The translations under genes were made by a program, and so were the position numbers. From Beijerinckiaceae bacterium RH AL1 (GTDB taxonomy: Bacteria > Pseudomonadota > Alphaproteobacteria > Rhizobiales > Beijerinckiaceae), in NCBI GenBank assembly GCA_901457705.2, contig LR590083.2:2914597-2978596 (forward strand): a DNA stretch of 64,000 nt, written 5' to 3'. This document shows, in pieces, positions 48,726 through 57,530 of this stretch; the first letter of the stretch is position 1, and each line of letters opens with the position of its first letter. The notes below the pieces were generated by a model. The model did not search any database and was not told the DNA's origin. It worked only from the letters and a program-made list of their open reading frames with translations.

Positions 48726-49337
48726 CTAGCCGAGGATCGTGACGCGGATCGGCGTCGGGTCGAAGCCGTTGCAGGGATTGTTGATCTGCGGACAGTTCGA
48801 GATCGCACAGATCACGTCGATCTCGGCCAGGAGCTCGATCGTGTCGCCGGGCTTGGAGACGCCGTCGACGACGGTGATCGCGCCGGACGGCTCGATCGGC
48901 ACGTTCATGAAGAAGTTCAGGTTCGGCACGATGTCGCGCTTCGTGAGCCCGTAGCGCGACATGATGAGCGCGAAGTTCTCGCGGCAGGCGTGCTGGTAGC
49001 GCGTCTCGTGGCCGAAGCGGACGGTGTTGGATTCGCACGAGCAGGCGCCGGCGCAGGTGTCGTGCAGGCCGCAGGAGTCGGCCACCACCGTGAGCATGAC
49101 GTTGCCGCGGTTCGACATGATCTTCGTGCCGGTCGAGACGTAGGCCGAGCCCTGCTCGCGCAGCGTATCCTGCGCGGAATAACGCTCGCCCATGTCGGCG
49201 GCGGCGTAGAAGAGCGTGTCGACGGCCTGGCAGCCGCCCGAGTCCTCGATGCGCAGGCGCTGCCCGGCCCGGACGAGACCCGACCACGGGCGCGTCGCCG
49301 CCACGGTCTCGTCGAGGATGATGGTGTCGTTTGTCAT
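48726..49337 (-). CDS. DUF1989 protein, urea carboxylase-associated protein 1
   Basis: A 203-residue protein of the DUF1989 family, one of two paralogs here. It has GGCQAVDTLFY, the Cys-rich DSCGLHDTCAGACSCES and the C-terminal CAISNCPQINNPCNG. Established work shows that such pairs form carboxyguanidine deiminase (CgdAB), which turns carboxyguanidine into allophanate. GGAGGG precedes ATG 49337; it ends 2 bp before the carboxylase gene starts. Confidence 0.9.
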   Translation of the reverse strand: MTNDTIILDETVAATRPWSGLVRAGQRLRIEDSGGCQAVDTLFYAAADMGERYSAQDTLREQGSAYVSTGTKIMSNRGNVMLTVVADSCGLHDTCAGACSCESNTVRFGHETRYQHACRENFALIMSRYGLTKRDIVPNLNFFMNVPIEPSGAITVVDGVSKPGDTIELLAEIDVICAISNCPQINNPCNGFDPTPIRVTILG

Positions 49338-49348
49338 CCCACCCTCCT

Positions 49349-50155
49349 TCAGAGCGCCAGCGCGGCGTTGTTGTCGAAGCCGCGGCGCGCTTCGTCTGTC
49401 GCGGTGCGGCAGAGATCGTCGGCCGCCACGGCGCCGCCGCGGAAGCGCGTCGCCTCGATGGGCGCGGGCGCATAGGCCGGTGCCGGGTCGAGCGGATGCG
49501 GGCAGTTGGAGATCGCGACGAGGAGATCGAGCTCGGCCCGCAGCTCGACGTAGTCGCCGCCGGTCCGCCGCGCCTCGTGCCACACGAAGCGGCCGTCCGC
49601 GTCGACGCGCACGGGCGCGAAGAAGCTGAGGCAGCCCGGCACGTCGCGCTCGCCGAGCCCGAGCTTCTGCGCCGCGATGAGGAAGTTCTCGCGCGTGTTG
49701 CGCAGCGTGGCATCGCCATAGCGCATCTCGTTCGACCGCGCCGTCGAGCCGCCGACGATCGCATCGTGGCAGCCACAGGAGTCCTCGACGATCGACAGCA
49801 TCACGCGGCCCATCTCGGAGAAGATGACGCGGCCCTTGGCCAGCGCCGAGGTCCATTGCACCTTCACCGTGTCGGGGCAGTTGAGGCGCTCGGACGTCTC
49901 GTCGGCGCGCCAGGCGACCAGCGCCACGCAGGACGGCGCGTCGCCGGTCTGCAGCCGCAGGATCTCGCCCTTGGCGAGCTTCGTCGTCCAGTACCAGCCG
50001 CCGGGCACGGTCTCGCGATGGATGAGGGCGGCCTCGTCGATCGGCGGCGCCGGCCGCTCGCTGGGACCGGGCAGCGCCCTGGGCGCGCGGCCATTCGCCT
50101 TCAGCGCCTCGTAGCTGGCGCGGCGGGCGGCGATCACTTCATCCTTGGTCGGCAT
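49349..50155 (-). CDS. DUF1989 protein, urea carboxylase-associated protein 2
   Basis: The 268-residue partner of the preceding paralog, longer at the N-terminus. It shares GGWYWTTKLAKGEILRL, DSCGCHDAIVGG and VAISNCPHPLDPAPAY. It lacks part of the cysteine cluster of its paralog, which suits a heteromeric enzyme with unequal subunits. It ends 11 bp before the start of the first DUF1989 gene. Together they would form carboxyguanidine deiminase. Confidence 0.9.
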   Translation of the reverse strand: MPTKDEVIAARRASYEALKANGRAPRALPGPSERPAPPIDEAALIHRETVPGGWYWTTKLAKGEILRLQTGDAPSCVALVAWRADETSERLNCPDTVKVQWTSALAKGRVIFSEMGRVMLSIVEDSCGCHDAIVGGSTARSNEMRYGDATLRNTRENFLIAAQKLGLGERDVPGCLSFFAPVRVDADGRFVWHEARRTGGDYVELRAELDLLVAISNCPHPLDPAPAYAPAPIEATRFRGGAVAADDLCRTATDEARRGFDNNAALAL

Positions 50156-50287
50156 TCGAACCTCAAGCCTGCCGGGTCGTCCCGGGTCGACAATCGGTCG
50201 TCGCGGGTCGTCCCGGACGCCTGAGCGCGGATCGGAGCGGCATGCCTTCTCCAGCGGAGATGGTTCGATCTCGCTCCTTTCGCGGTC

Positions 50288-51199
50288 TCATTCCACCTCG
50301 TCTCCGACGCTGGTCAGCCGCGCGACGGGGCTCGGCGCGACGTCCTCCGCGGTGCCGTCCTCGGCGACCGGGTGGATCAGCGCATCGAGGCGCGCGCGGG
50401 TCGCCTGGAATTCCGGCCCGAGCATCTGCGTCGCGCTGCGCGGGCGCGGCACCGGCACCTCGATCAGCTCGACGACGCGGCCGGGGTTGGCGCCGAGCAC
50501 GAGGATGCGGTCGGCGAGCAGCACCGCCTCGTCGAGGTCGTGCGTGATGAAGACGATGGTGATGTCGATCTTGCGCCAGATCTCGAGCAGGTAGGCCTGC
50601 ATGCGCGCGCGCGACTGCGCGTCGAGCGCGGAGAACGGCTCGTCCATGAGCAGGATGCGCGGGCGCACGGCAAGCGCGCGCGCGATTGCGACGCGCTGCT
50701 TCATGCCGCCGGAGAGCTGGTGCGGATAGGCGTCGGCGAACTTTTCGAGGCCGATGACGCCGAGCCACTCGCGCGCCTCGACCTCCGCCGCGGCGCGACC
50801 GTGACCGCGCTCGCGCAGGCCGAACATCACGTTCTTCAGCACGCTGAGCCAGGGAAACAACGTGTAGCCCTGGAACACCATGCCGAGGTCCGGGCACGGT
50901 CCGCGCACCGGTGCGCCGTCGACGAGCACGGCGCCCGACGTCGCGTCCTCGAGCCCGGCAAGGATGCGCACGAAGGTCGACTTGCCGCAGCCCGACGGCC
51001 CGACCACGCAGAGGAACTCGCGGCGGTGCGTCACGACCTCGATGTCGCGCAGCGCCTCCGTCGTGCCGCCGTTCGGCAGCGCGAAGACCTTGCCGAGATG
51101 CTCGACGCGCATCGCGACGTCGCGCGCCTTCAGGCGGTCGAAGCGCGCGCGGACCGCGGGCGCCTGCTCGAGGTAGGAGGCTTCGGCCGCAAGGCTCAT
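50288..51199 (-). CDS. ABC transporter ATPase, urea/guanidine carboxylase cluster
   Basis: A 303-residue nitrate/sulfonate/taurine-type ATPase: Walker A GPSGCGKST, Q-loop MVFQGYTLFPWLSV, signature LSGGMKQR, Walker B ILLMDEPFSALD and the H-loop ITHDLDEA. A C-terminal extension of about 60 residues follows. Its start overlaps the permease stop by 4 bp. A 132-bp gap separates it from the DUF1989 genes. Drives uptake of the nitrogen substrate. Confidence 0.92.
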   Translation of the reverse strand: MSLAAEASYLEQAPAVRARFDRLKARDVAMRVEHLGKVFALPNGGTTEALRDIEVVTHRREFLCVVGPSGCGKSTFVRILAGLEDATSGAVLVDGAPVRGPCPDLGMVFQGYTLFPWLSVLKNVMFGLRERGHGRAAAEVEAREWLGVIGLEKFADAYPHQLSGGMKQRVAIARALAVRPRILLMDEPFSALDAQSRARMQAYLLEIWRKIDITIVFITHDLDEAVLLADRILVLGANPGRVVELIEVPVPRPRSATQMLGPEFQATRARLDALIHPVAEDGTAEDVAPSPVARLTSVGDEVE

Positions 51200-52239
51200 G
51201 CGTCCTCCTTCGACCAGGGGAAGAGCCTTCGTCCGAGCAGCGCGAGCACGATGTCGGTGGCGATGCCGACAAAGCCGATGACGAGGATGCCGGCATAGAC
51301 GTTGTCGAAATGCTGGTAGCGCGCCTGCTGCGTGATGAAGAAGGTGATGCCCGACGACGTGCCGATGAGCTCGGCGACGATGAGGTAGGTCCAAGCCCAG
51401 CCGAGCAGGATGCGCTGGTCGCGGTAGATCTGCGGCAGCACGGCGGGCACGATGACGCGGCGGATCAGCCCGAGGTTGCGCGCGCCGAGCGTGAGCGCCG
51501 CCTCGATCAGGAGGCCGTCCGCGCGCCGCACCGTGTTGGCGATCACCAGCACCTGCTGGAAGAACGTGCCGATGACGATGATCGCGATCTTCGGCCCGTC
51601 GTAGATGCCGAGGATTGCCACCATCAGCGCGCCGAAGGCCGGGGCCGGCATGTAGCGCACGAACTCGATGAACGGCTCGAAGAGCCTCGCGATGAACGGC
51701 GACGCGCCGCACAGGATGCCGAGCGGCACGCCGATCAGCGAGGAGACGAGGAAGCCCCAGAAGATGACCTGGATAGAGTGCCACAGGCTCGAGGGCATGC
51801 GGATCGCCTCGCCCTCGGTCGGCGGATGGACGAGCCCGTTCCACAGCGCCAGCGCGACCTCGTGCGGCGCCGGCAGGTAGACGGGATTGGCCGGCGTGCC
51901 GCGCGGCGGCGCGGTGCCGTTGCGACTGGCGTTTGCCACTTCCGTGTCGAAGGTGGCGCGGTCGAGCCGCATCCCCTTGTCGAGATATTCGACGGCGCCG
52001 GGGTCCGAGATCTCGACGAGCGGATGCCAGACGAACGGCACGTAGGAGACGACGGCCCAGAGCAGGAGCGGCAGCAGGAACGAGGCGAAGGCGAGGACGA
52101 TGCGCTTCTGCCGCCCGAGCGGCTTCGGCGCGCCGATCCAGACGCGGCCCGGCGCGCGCGCCGCCGCGACCGGCCTTTCGGCCGAAGCGGCGGTCGCGGG
52201 CTCGGCGATCGGCTCGGCTATCGTCCCGCTCCCCACCAT
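51196..52239 (-). CDS. ABC transporter permease, urea/guanidine carboxylase cluster
   Basis: A 347-residue inner-membrane permease with about six hydrophobic segments. The coupling loop is EAALTLGARNLGLIRRVIVPAVLPQI, typical of binding-protein-dependent permeases. Between helix 1 and helix 2 there is an unusually long periplasmic loop of about 70 residues (SYVPFVWHPL to LPAPHEVA). It starts directly after the binding-protein stop and overlaps the ATPase gene. Confidence 0.92.
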   Translation of the reverse strand: MVGSGTIAEPIAEPATAASAERPVAAARAPGRVWIGAPKPLGRQKRIVLAFASFLLPLLLWAVVSYVPFVWHPLVEISDPGAVEYLDKGMRLDRATFDTEVANASRNGTAPPRGTPANPVYLPAPHEVALALWNGLVHPPTEGEAIRMPSSLWHSIQVIFWGFLVSSLIGVPLGILCGASPFIARLFEPFIEFVRYMPAPAFGALMVAILGIYDGPKIAIIVIGTFFQQVLVIANTVRRADGLLIEAALTLGARNLGLIRRVIVPAVLPQIYRDQRILLGWAWTYLIVAELIGTSSGITFFITQQARYQHFDNVYAGILVIGFVGIATDIVLALLGRRLFPWSKEDA

Positions 52240-53241
52240 CTACTTCGCGAGGGCGTCGGTGATCGCCGGGTTGATGTAGCTCTTCACGTCCTGCGGCTGC
52301 TTGTAGACGTTGAACTTGACGTTGAAAGCATCGGCGTTGGCGCTGGAGCCGTAGAGCGAGCCGAAGCCCGGCTTGTCGACCATCACCTTCTTGCCCTCGG
52401 CGAGGGTCAGGAGCTTCGTCCCCTTCAAAAACTTGCCGTAGGCCTCGGGCGTAACGCCGGTGCGCGCGGCCATGATCTTCAGCGCGTCAGGCTGGGTCTT
52501 GGGGTCCTCGATATAGGCGACGACCTTGTCCCAGACGCCGACGAGCTTCGTCCAGGCCTCCTTGTTGGCGGTGTAGCTCTCGGGCTTCACCGCGATGACG
52601 TCGTAGATGAGGCCCGGCTGCTGCGCCGAGGTGTAGAGCGGGTGGGAGCCCGGCGCGCCATGCATCGCCTCGCCGGCGACCGGCTGCCAGGCGCCGATCG
52701 CCGCCACCGAGCCGGACGACAGGACCTGCGGCGTCTCATTGGTCTTGGTGTTGACGAGGGTGACGTCGCTCTCGGGCACATGGACCTTGGCGAGGCCGTT
52801 CTGCAGCAAGAGATGCTCGACGAGCCCGACCTCGATGCCGACTTTCTGCCCCTTGAGGTCGGCGAGGCTCTTCATCCCCGGCTTGCCGACGATGATGTCG
52901 TTGCCGTTCGAATAGTCAGTCAGCATGATCATGACGCTCTTCGCGCCATTGCCGCCCATAACGAGGGCATCGCCGTTGGTCACCATGTCGGCGTCGAGCT
53001 TGCCGGCGGAGTAGGCGTCCATCGAGGCGGAATAGTCGAACCACTCGAACTTGGCATCGACGCCGGCGTCCTTCAGCCAGCCCTTGTCGATCGCGACCTG
53101 CCAGGCGACCCAGCCCGGCCAGTCGCTGTAGCCGATGTGCAGCGTTGCGGCCCTCGCCGACGTTGACGAGGCGAGCGCGGCGAGCGCGAGGAGAGCGGCC
53201 TGCGACAGGCGAGCGGCGGTACGGGACAGCGGCAAAGGCAT
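52240..53241 (-). CDS. ABC transporter periplasmic binding protein, urea carboxylase region
   Basis: A 333-residue periplasmic protein with a Sec signal peptide (about 1-31, ARA end). The mature part begins LHIGYSDWPGWVAWQ and contains DADMVTNGDALVMGG, LKGQKVGIEVG and NTKTNETPQVL, matching the binding protein family seen next to urea carboxylase genes (TIGR03427). Such proteins are candidates for guanidine or urea capture. First gene of the operon; GAGGTG precedes ATG 53241. Confidence 0.93.
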   Translation of the reverse strand: MPLPLSRTAARLSQAALLALAALASSTSARAATLHIGYSDWPGWVAWQVAIDKGWLKDAGVDAKFEWFDYSASMDAYSAGKLDADMVTNGDALVMGGNGAKSVMIMLTDYSNGNDIIVGKPGMKSLADLKGQKVGIEVGLVEHLLLQNGLAKVHVPESDVTLVNTKTNETPQVLSSGSVAAIGAWQPVAGEAMHGAPGSHPLYTSAQQPGLIYDVIAVKPESYTANKEAWTKLVGVWDKVVAYIEDPKTQPDALKIMAARTGVTPEAYGKFLKGTKLLTLAEGKKVMVDKPGFGSLYGSSANADAFNVKFNVYKQPQDVKSYINPAITDALAK

Positions 53242-53260
53242 CGTGACACCTCGTGGAATT

Positions 53261-53290
53261 AGTATTACGATTTCAAGTGATCGTAATACT
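53261..53290. promoter_or_regulatory. perfect inverted repeat with NikR operator geometry
   Basis: AGTATTACGAT at 53261-53271 and ATCGTAATACT at 53280-53290 are exact reverse complements separated by 8 bp. The hexamers GTATTA (53262-53267) and TAATAC (53284-53289) are 16 bp apart, as in E. coli NikR sites GTATGA-N16-TCATAC. It occupies the 73-bp gap between the divergent transporter operon and the NikR-like gene. Confidence 0.85.
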
Positions 53291-53314
53291 CAGTTCCAAG
53301 AGGTAGCGATTCCC

Positions 53315-53818
53315 ATGCCAAGGTCCCGCAGCGACGGCCCGCCTTACGAGCGCACGCAGGAGGCTCGTCCGCGCGGCGCGCGCGGGCGCCCGCTCGTCGC
53401 CCGGACCAGCCTGTCCCTGTCGGAGGAGCTGCTCGGCGAGCTCGACGTCATGGTCGAGGGGCGCGGCTTTGCCAGCCGCTCGCAGGCCATCGCGACGATC
53501 CTGCATCGCTCGCTCGTCGCCTACCGCGGCGACGTCGGCGATCGCGTCATGGTCGGCACGATCACGCTGTTCTACGACAACAAGGTCGCCGGGCTCCGCG
53601 AGCGCCTCGCCGATCTCCAGCTCGAGAACATCGCCGAGGTCATCTCCTCGCTCCACGTGCACCTCGCCGACAACCAGACGCTCGAGGTGATGCTCGTGCA
53701 GGGGCCGGCCCGCACGCTGCAGCGCATCGCCGACGAGTTCATCACGCGAAAAGGCGTGATCTCCGGCCATCTCGAGCTCGCCGCCGCGCTGATCCCGCAG
53801 GTGCACCCTTTCAAGTGA
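53315..53818 (+). CDS. NikR-like ribbon-helix-helix regulator
   Basis: A 167-residue regulator. Residues 28-71 form the ribbon-helix-helix DNA-binding part (TSLSLSEELLGELDVMVEGRGFASRSQAIATIL), and 75-160 the ACT-like tetramerisation domain with LHVHLADNQTLEV and RKGVISGHLEL, as in NikR. By ungapped alignment to E. coli NikR, His87 and His89 are kept (His114, His116), but the Cys95 position is Thr122 and His76 is Leu103. A basic N-terminal arm of about 28 residues is extra. It is divergent from the transporter operon and faces the 30-bp operator. Confidence 0.88.
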   Translation: MPRSRSDGPPYERTQEARPRGARGRPLVARTSLSLSEELLGELDVMVEGRGFASRSQAIATILHRSLVAYRGDVGDRVMVGTITLFYDNKVAGLRERLADLQLENIAEVISSLHVHLADNQTLEVMLVQGPARTLQRIADEFITRKGVISGHLELAAALIPQVHPFK

Positions 53819-53930
53819 GGCCCGACCGGCGCGGGATTGGAAACGCGGCCGGAGCGCGGTAGACGCGACGCATGCCTGATCGCCACGCCGTATGCTTGCG
53901 CACTCATGACGACGGCGGCTCGGCGCGACG

Positions 53931-54389
53931 ATGAAGACCGTCCTCTTTCTCTGCACCGGAAACTACTACCGCAGCCGCTTCGCCGAGCAGGTCTTCGATG
54001 ATCGTGCCGCGCGCCTGTCGGTTCCCTGGCGGGCGACGTCGCGCGCGCTGTCTCTCGAGCGCGGCAGCGGGAACGTCGGCCCCATCAGCCGCTTTGCGGC
54101 CGACGCCCTCCGCAGGATGGGCCTCGAGCCCTCGTCCCGGCTCCCGCAGCAGGCGACGACCGCGGACCTGCAGCGCGCCGACCTCGTCGTCGCACTGAAG
54201 GACGCGGAGCACCGTCCTCTTCTCGCGGAGCGCTTCTCCGCGTGGTCCGCCGAGCATCTGGCGGACGTCGTGTTCTGGGACGTCGACGACATCGACGTGC
54301 TCGACCCCGCGAGCGCCTTGAGCCGGATCGAAGCTAATGTCGGCGCGCTCTGCGAGACGCTGCGGATAGCGCCTCACGACCGCACGTAG
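53931..54389 (+). CDS. low-molecular-weight phosphatase/arsenate reductase-like protein
   Basis: A 152-residue protein with the P-loop CTGNYYR (Cys8, Arg14; C-x5-R) after an N-terminal MKTVLFL strand, as in low-molecular-weight tyrosine phosphatases and related arsenate reductases. A later acidic loop reads FWDVDDIDVLDP, where the general-acid Asp is expected. Tyr after the Asn in the P-loop is unusual. No arsenic genes lie near. Cytoplasmic; substrate unknown. Confidence 0.82.
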   Translation: MKTVLFLCTGNYYRSRFAEQVFDDRAARLSVPWRATSRALSLERGSGNVGPISRFAADALRRMGLEPSSRLPQQATTADLQRADLVVALKDAEHRPLLAERFSAWSAEHLADVVFWDVDDIDVLDPASALSRIEANVGALCETLRIAPHDRT

Positions 54390-54398
54390 CGAGTTCGC

Positions 54399-54908
54399 CT
54401 ACGCCACGAAAAGATCGCGGTAGATCTCATGAGCGGGATAGAGCGCCGCGGGTACGCCCGACGACCAGAGAAGCTGCCCGGGTCGCGTGTCGCTCGCGTC
54501 GGCCGCTAAAGCATCGGTCGGGATCGGCGTCCGCAGCTCGCAGCAATAGAGCAGCGAGATGAAGTGGCCGCGCCCGCTTTCGAGCAGCTGGCTGACGCGG
54601 CAGGGATCCGGATCCGGCGCGACCTCCGCGTGCAGCTCGAGGCGGCCCACCGCGGCAAGCCTCGCGGCGAACGACTCGCGCCAGCGGATGATGCCGCCCG
54701 GGATGTGCCACCCTTCCCCGAACTCGTCGCTGCGCCACGCCACGAGGACGCGACCGAGGGCGTCCCGCACCAGCAAGTCGACGTTGATCATCGGCGTCGT
54801 CTTGAGCACGAACTGGAAGACCGGGTCGGGCAGTCCCTCGCGCGGATCGGCGGCCCCGCTGTCGAGATCGTCGAGATAGGCGGCAAGCTCGGTCTTCGTG
54901 GGTCTCAT
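54399..54908 (-). CDS. Nudix hydrolase, GDP-mannose hydrolase-like
   Basis: A 169-residue Nudix-fold protein: INVDLLVRDALGRVLVAWR, GEGWHIPGG, then the Nudix segment, and FISLLYCCEL. The canonical REUxEExGU is not present (the place reads GRLELHAEV), which resembles GDP-mannose mannosyl hydrolases where the box is incomplete. It lies at the left edge of the AT-rich glycosyltransferase island. The frame is open to 55082; ATG 54908 suits the family length. An alternative substrate is possible. Confidence 0.72.
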   Translation of the reverse strand: MRPTKTELAAYLDDLDSGAADPREGLPDPVFQFVLKTTPMINVDLLVRDALGRVLVAWRSDEFGEGWHIPGGIIRWRESFAARLAAVGRLELHAEVAPDPDPCRVSQLLESGRGHFISLLYCCELRTPIPTDALAADASDTRPGQLLWSSGVPAALYPAHEIYRDLFVA

Positions 54909-54949
54909 CGGCCGTCGGTTCGGTGTGTGGCGCGGGGACGGCTCGGCAG

Positions 54950-57530
54950 GGCGTCGGCCGTCGCCCGATGCTTGCGTCGCCGCGGCCGCCCTGTCCAGTC
55001 GACAGGCACCCGCAGTTGAAAGGTGCCTATGCTTGACTTCCGATAATCGCTTTGACAATTTCGGATCGGAGTTGGACAACACAGGTTAGACATCATGAAT
55101 GTTGCGCAAAGCGAGCGTTTAGCGATTAATGTGCAAAATAATCTGATTCCGCCGCTGTCCAACCCTTTTTTCATAGTCAGCCCCCCGCTGGCGCGGATTT
55201 CAGCCGGCGTCACGGTACTTCATTTACTTTGCCATTACCTGAACCGCCTCGGCGAAGCCGCCTATATTGTCCATTATCCGCCTGAACCCGTGACGCTGCG
55301 GACTCTCCCCGCTATGCCTCCCTCCAAAACCTCGGAGATGTTCACCCTGGCCTGCTCGCTCCTCTACTGACTCAAGACGTTATTGATTTCTACGATGACA
55401 ACAAAATTGTCCCAATTGTTATCTATCCGGAAGTTTTCGATAATCCGCTAGGTGTGGAATTTTTTGGGCGGTTTATCTTGAATTATCCCGGAAAGCTCAA
55501 CACAGCCTACGTGGAGCATGAGGCTTTCGCTGTTTCTTACAGCAGAACTCTGGCTAACTATTGCGAGACAACCTATACAGACCGCGCCGCCCCCTTGCGG
55601 GTGCTCTTTCTACCGACCTGCGACCTCAACTATTGGGTGCCAGATGACACGGCAACGCGGTCGGGAACATGCTATTATGCCGGTAAGCTCCGGCACATTC
55701 ACGGCGGCGCGCCGGAAGGGCTTCCCTATGAATGCCGAGAGATCAAGCGGGCCTCAGAGATGAGCAAAGCCGAGGTCCGTCGCATATTTCAGCAATCCAC
55801 CGCTTTCTATTGTTACGAAGACACAGCATTGGCAATTGAAGCTATTCTCTGCGGGTGTCCTACCGTTTTTGTTCCAAATAGATACTTCGACGGCAAGCCG
55901 CTGGCGGCAGAGGAACTCGGTAATGCGGGTTGGTGCATCGCGACAGACACAGATGGTCTCGACCAGGCGACGAAATCGGTCGGCCAATTTCGCGCGCGAG
56001 TTGCGACGAGCATTGCTGCCGCTCCCCAGGCAATTTCAGCCTTTGCGCTTGAGGCCAAGCTTCGCGTCGCGCAGCAGCCGTATGCCGGAACGATAAAGTA
56101 TCCTTATGAACCTAAGATGGTCTTCTTCGATAAGCAGTCGCTCTCCGGCAGCGCCGAGGAGCCCGAGCCTGCGCTCTTGAAAAATGAGCTTCTTCCTGAG
56201 CCACCGCCGCGCGACGACGATCCGCGGGTCGCTCTCCGCCCAGACGTTATCAGAGCCATAGCGACCGAAGTGTGGTTTGAGCATCAGAGGTGGAGCTTCT
56301 TCCACAGACTAAGAAGGCGTCTTAAAAATTCTGCGAAGAACGAGGCCGAGTGACATGACAACGGTCACTGTGCTCATACCGAATTACAATCGGCCTCAGG
56401 CGCTAAGTAAGGCGCTCTACAGTATTTTCCTCTCGATTGATAATGCGAAAGCTAGTGATCGCGTCAATGTTACCGTAGTGGACGATTATTCGACGGTGGA
56501 CATCTCGAAGGCCATTTCTCCTTTCCGGCATAGGAAGAACTTCACCTTCGTTACGCAAAAGACGAAGTGCGGCAATGCAGAGATGGCCTTCTTATCGGCG
56601 CTCGATTATGTCGGAGGCACGTTCGTCTGGCTCGTCGGTAATGACGATCAGCTGATGCCCCATGGCGTGACCGCCCTTCTCAAACTAATTGATAACACGG
56701 ACCTTGGCTTCATACTCCTTAATCCCATCATCGCAGGAGCTTCGGTGACGCGACCAAGCACCCCGATCGTGGCAAATTCCTCTGTTGTTATCTATCCGAA
56801 AACTCAAGATCTCTTCGCAGACTTCGGCTTTGTAACTTCGACCACTACATTTTCTTGCATTGTTGCGCATACCGCCACGCTGCGAGCATTTCATAAAGAG
56901 CATCGGCTGACAGATCATGCCAAGGTGTACTCCCACACCTTTAGTCTCTTTTGCGCTCATAGACAGCAGCCAGCAGCTTTCATTTCCACGCCACTAACGA
57001 GCTTCAGCCTGAACGAACCGTCCGAAGAAACCATCAAGCTCGCTCGACAAGCGCCAAATCGGATCATGTTTTATCATCAATCGATTGGCCTCGCTCTATT
57101 GATTAGGGCAGCCGCAAACGCTTCTGGGCTTCCCATTGCCCATCTCGGGAGATGCAATGAAGACGAGATTGCAAAAGACGACTTACGAGTTTGGCAGATA
57201 CGACTTTCCTCTTTCTTGGTCTTTTTTTCTCTGCAACAAATGGTTGAGGAACAACGCGAGATCAAGCGATCTGATGCATATCATGGCTACATGAGCAGAG
57301 CCGACTTTGATCTTCTAAAGAGTATAGTTGCAGCATTCGAAGAAGACTTTCTTGTCCGCGCTCTCGACCAAGCGGATGACATCTACGCACTTTCGACACA
57401 GACCCCCGACTGGAAAATCAATTTTATTGCGAGTATTCAATCGGAAATAAGGAAGTATGCAAAAAACACGCTTTTGGAAACAGCTTGCCCTGTGTCTTCG
57501 TCGGCAACGCGGAAGATCGCTACGCAAAGC
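54950..57530. other. AT-rich island with glycosyltransferase genes
   Basis: From about 54950 to 57530 the DNA is clearly poorer in G and C than everything around it, and codon use changes with it (many TTT, ATT, AAA codons). It contains two glycosyltransferase-type genes and returns sharply to high GC inside the 3' end of the second. No integrase, transposase or repeat at the edges is visible. Probably acquired surface-polysaccharide DNA. Confidence 0.75.
55095..56353 (+). pseudogene. glycosyltransferase-like gene with a one-base frameshift
   Basis: Two frames make one protein of about 420 residues. The first (ATG 55095, ends at TGA 55368) holds the N-terminal strand and HLLCHYLNRLGEAAYIVHYP. 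The second reads from about 55312 through DVIDFYDDNKIVPIVIYPEV, YCYEDTALAIEAILCGCPTVFVP to 56353. Adding one G beside 55311 turns PAMPPS into PGYASLQNLGD and joins them. The C-terminal part resembles the nucleotide-sugar-binding half of GT-B glycosyltransferases (E-D-T...E-A-x-x-x-G-x-P). Low GC. Sequencing error or real loss is undecided. Confidence 0.72.

Noticed and set aside
46661..48742. 693-codon plus-strand frame opposite the carboxylase
   Set aside because: Fully inside a gene with clear domains on the other strand.
50911..53166. 751-codon plus-strand frame opposite the ABC transporter genes
   Set aside because: Antisense to three genes with clear motifs; no protein-like pattern.
53242..53314. 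Guanidine riboswitch upstream of the transporter operon
   Set aside because: The whole divergent region is 73 bp and is filled by the inverted repeat; there is no room for a guanidine-I aptamer.
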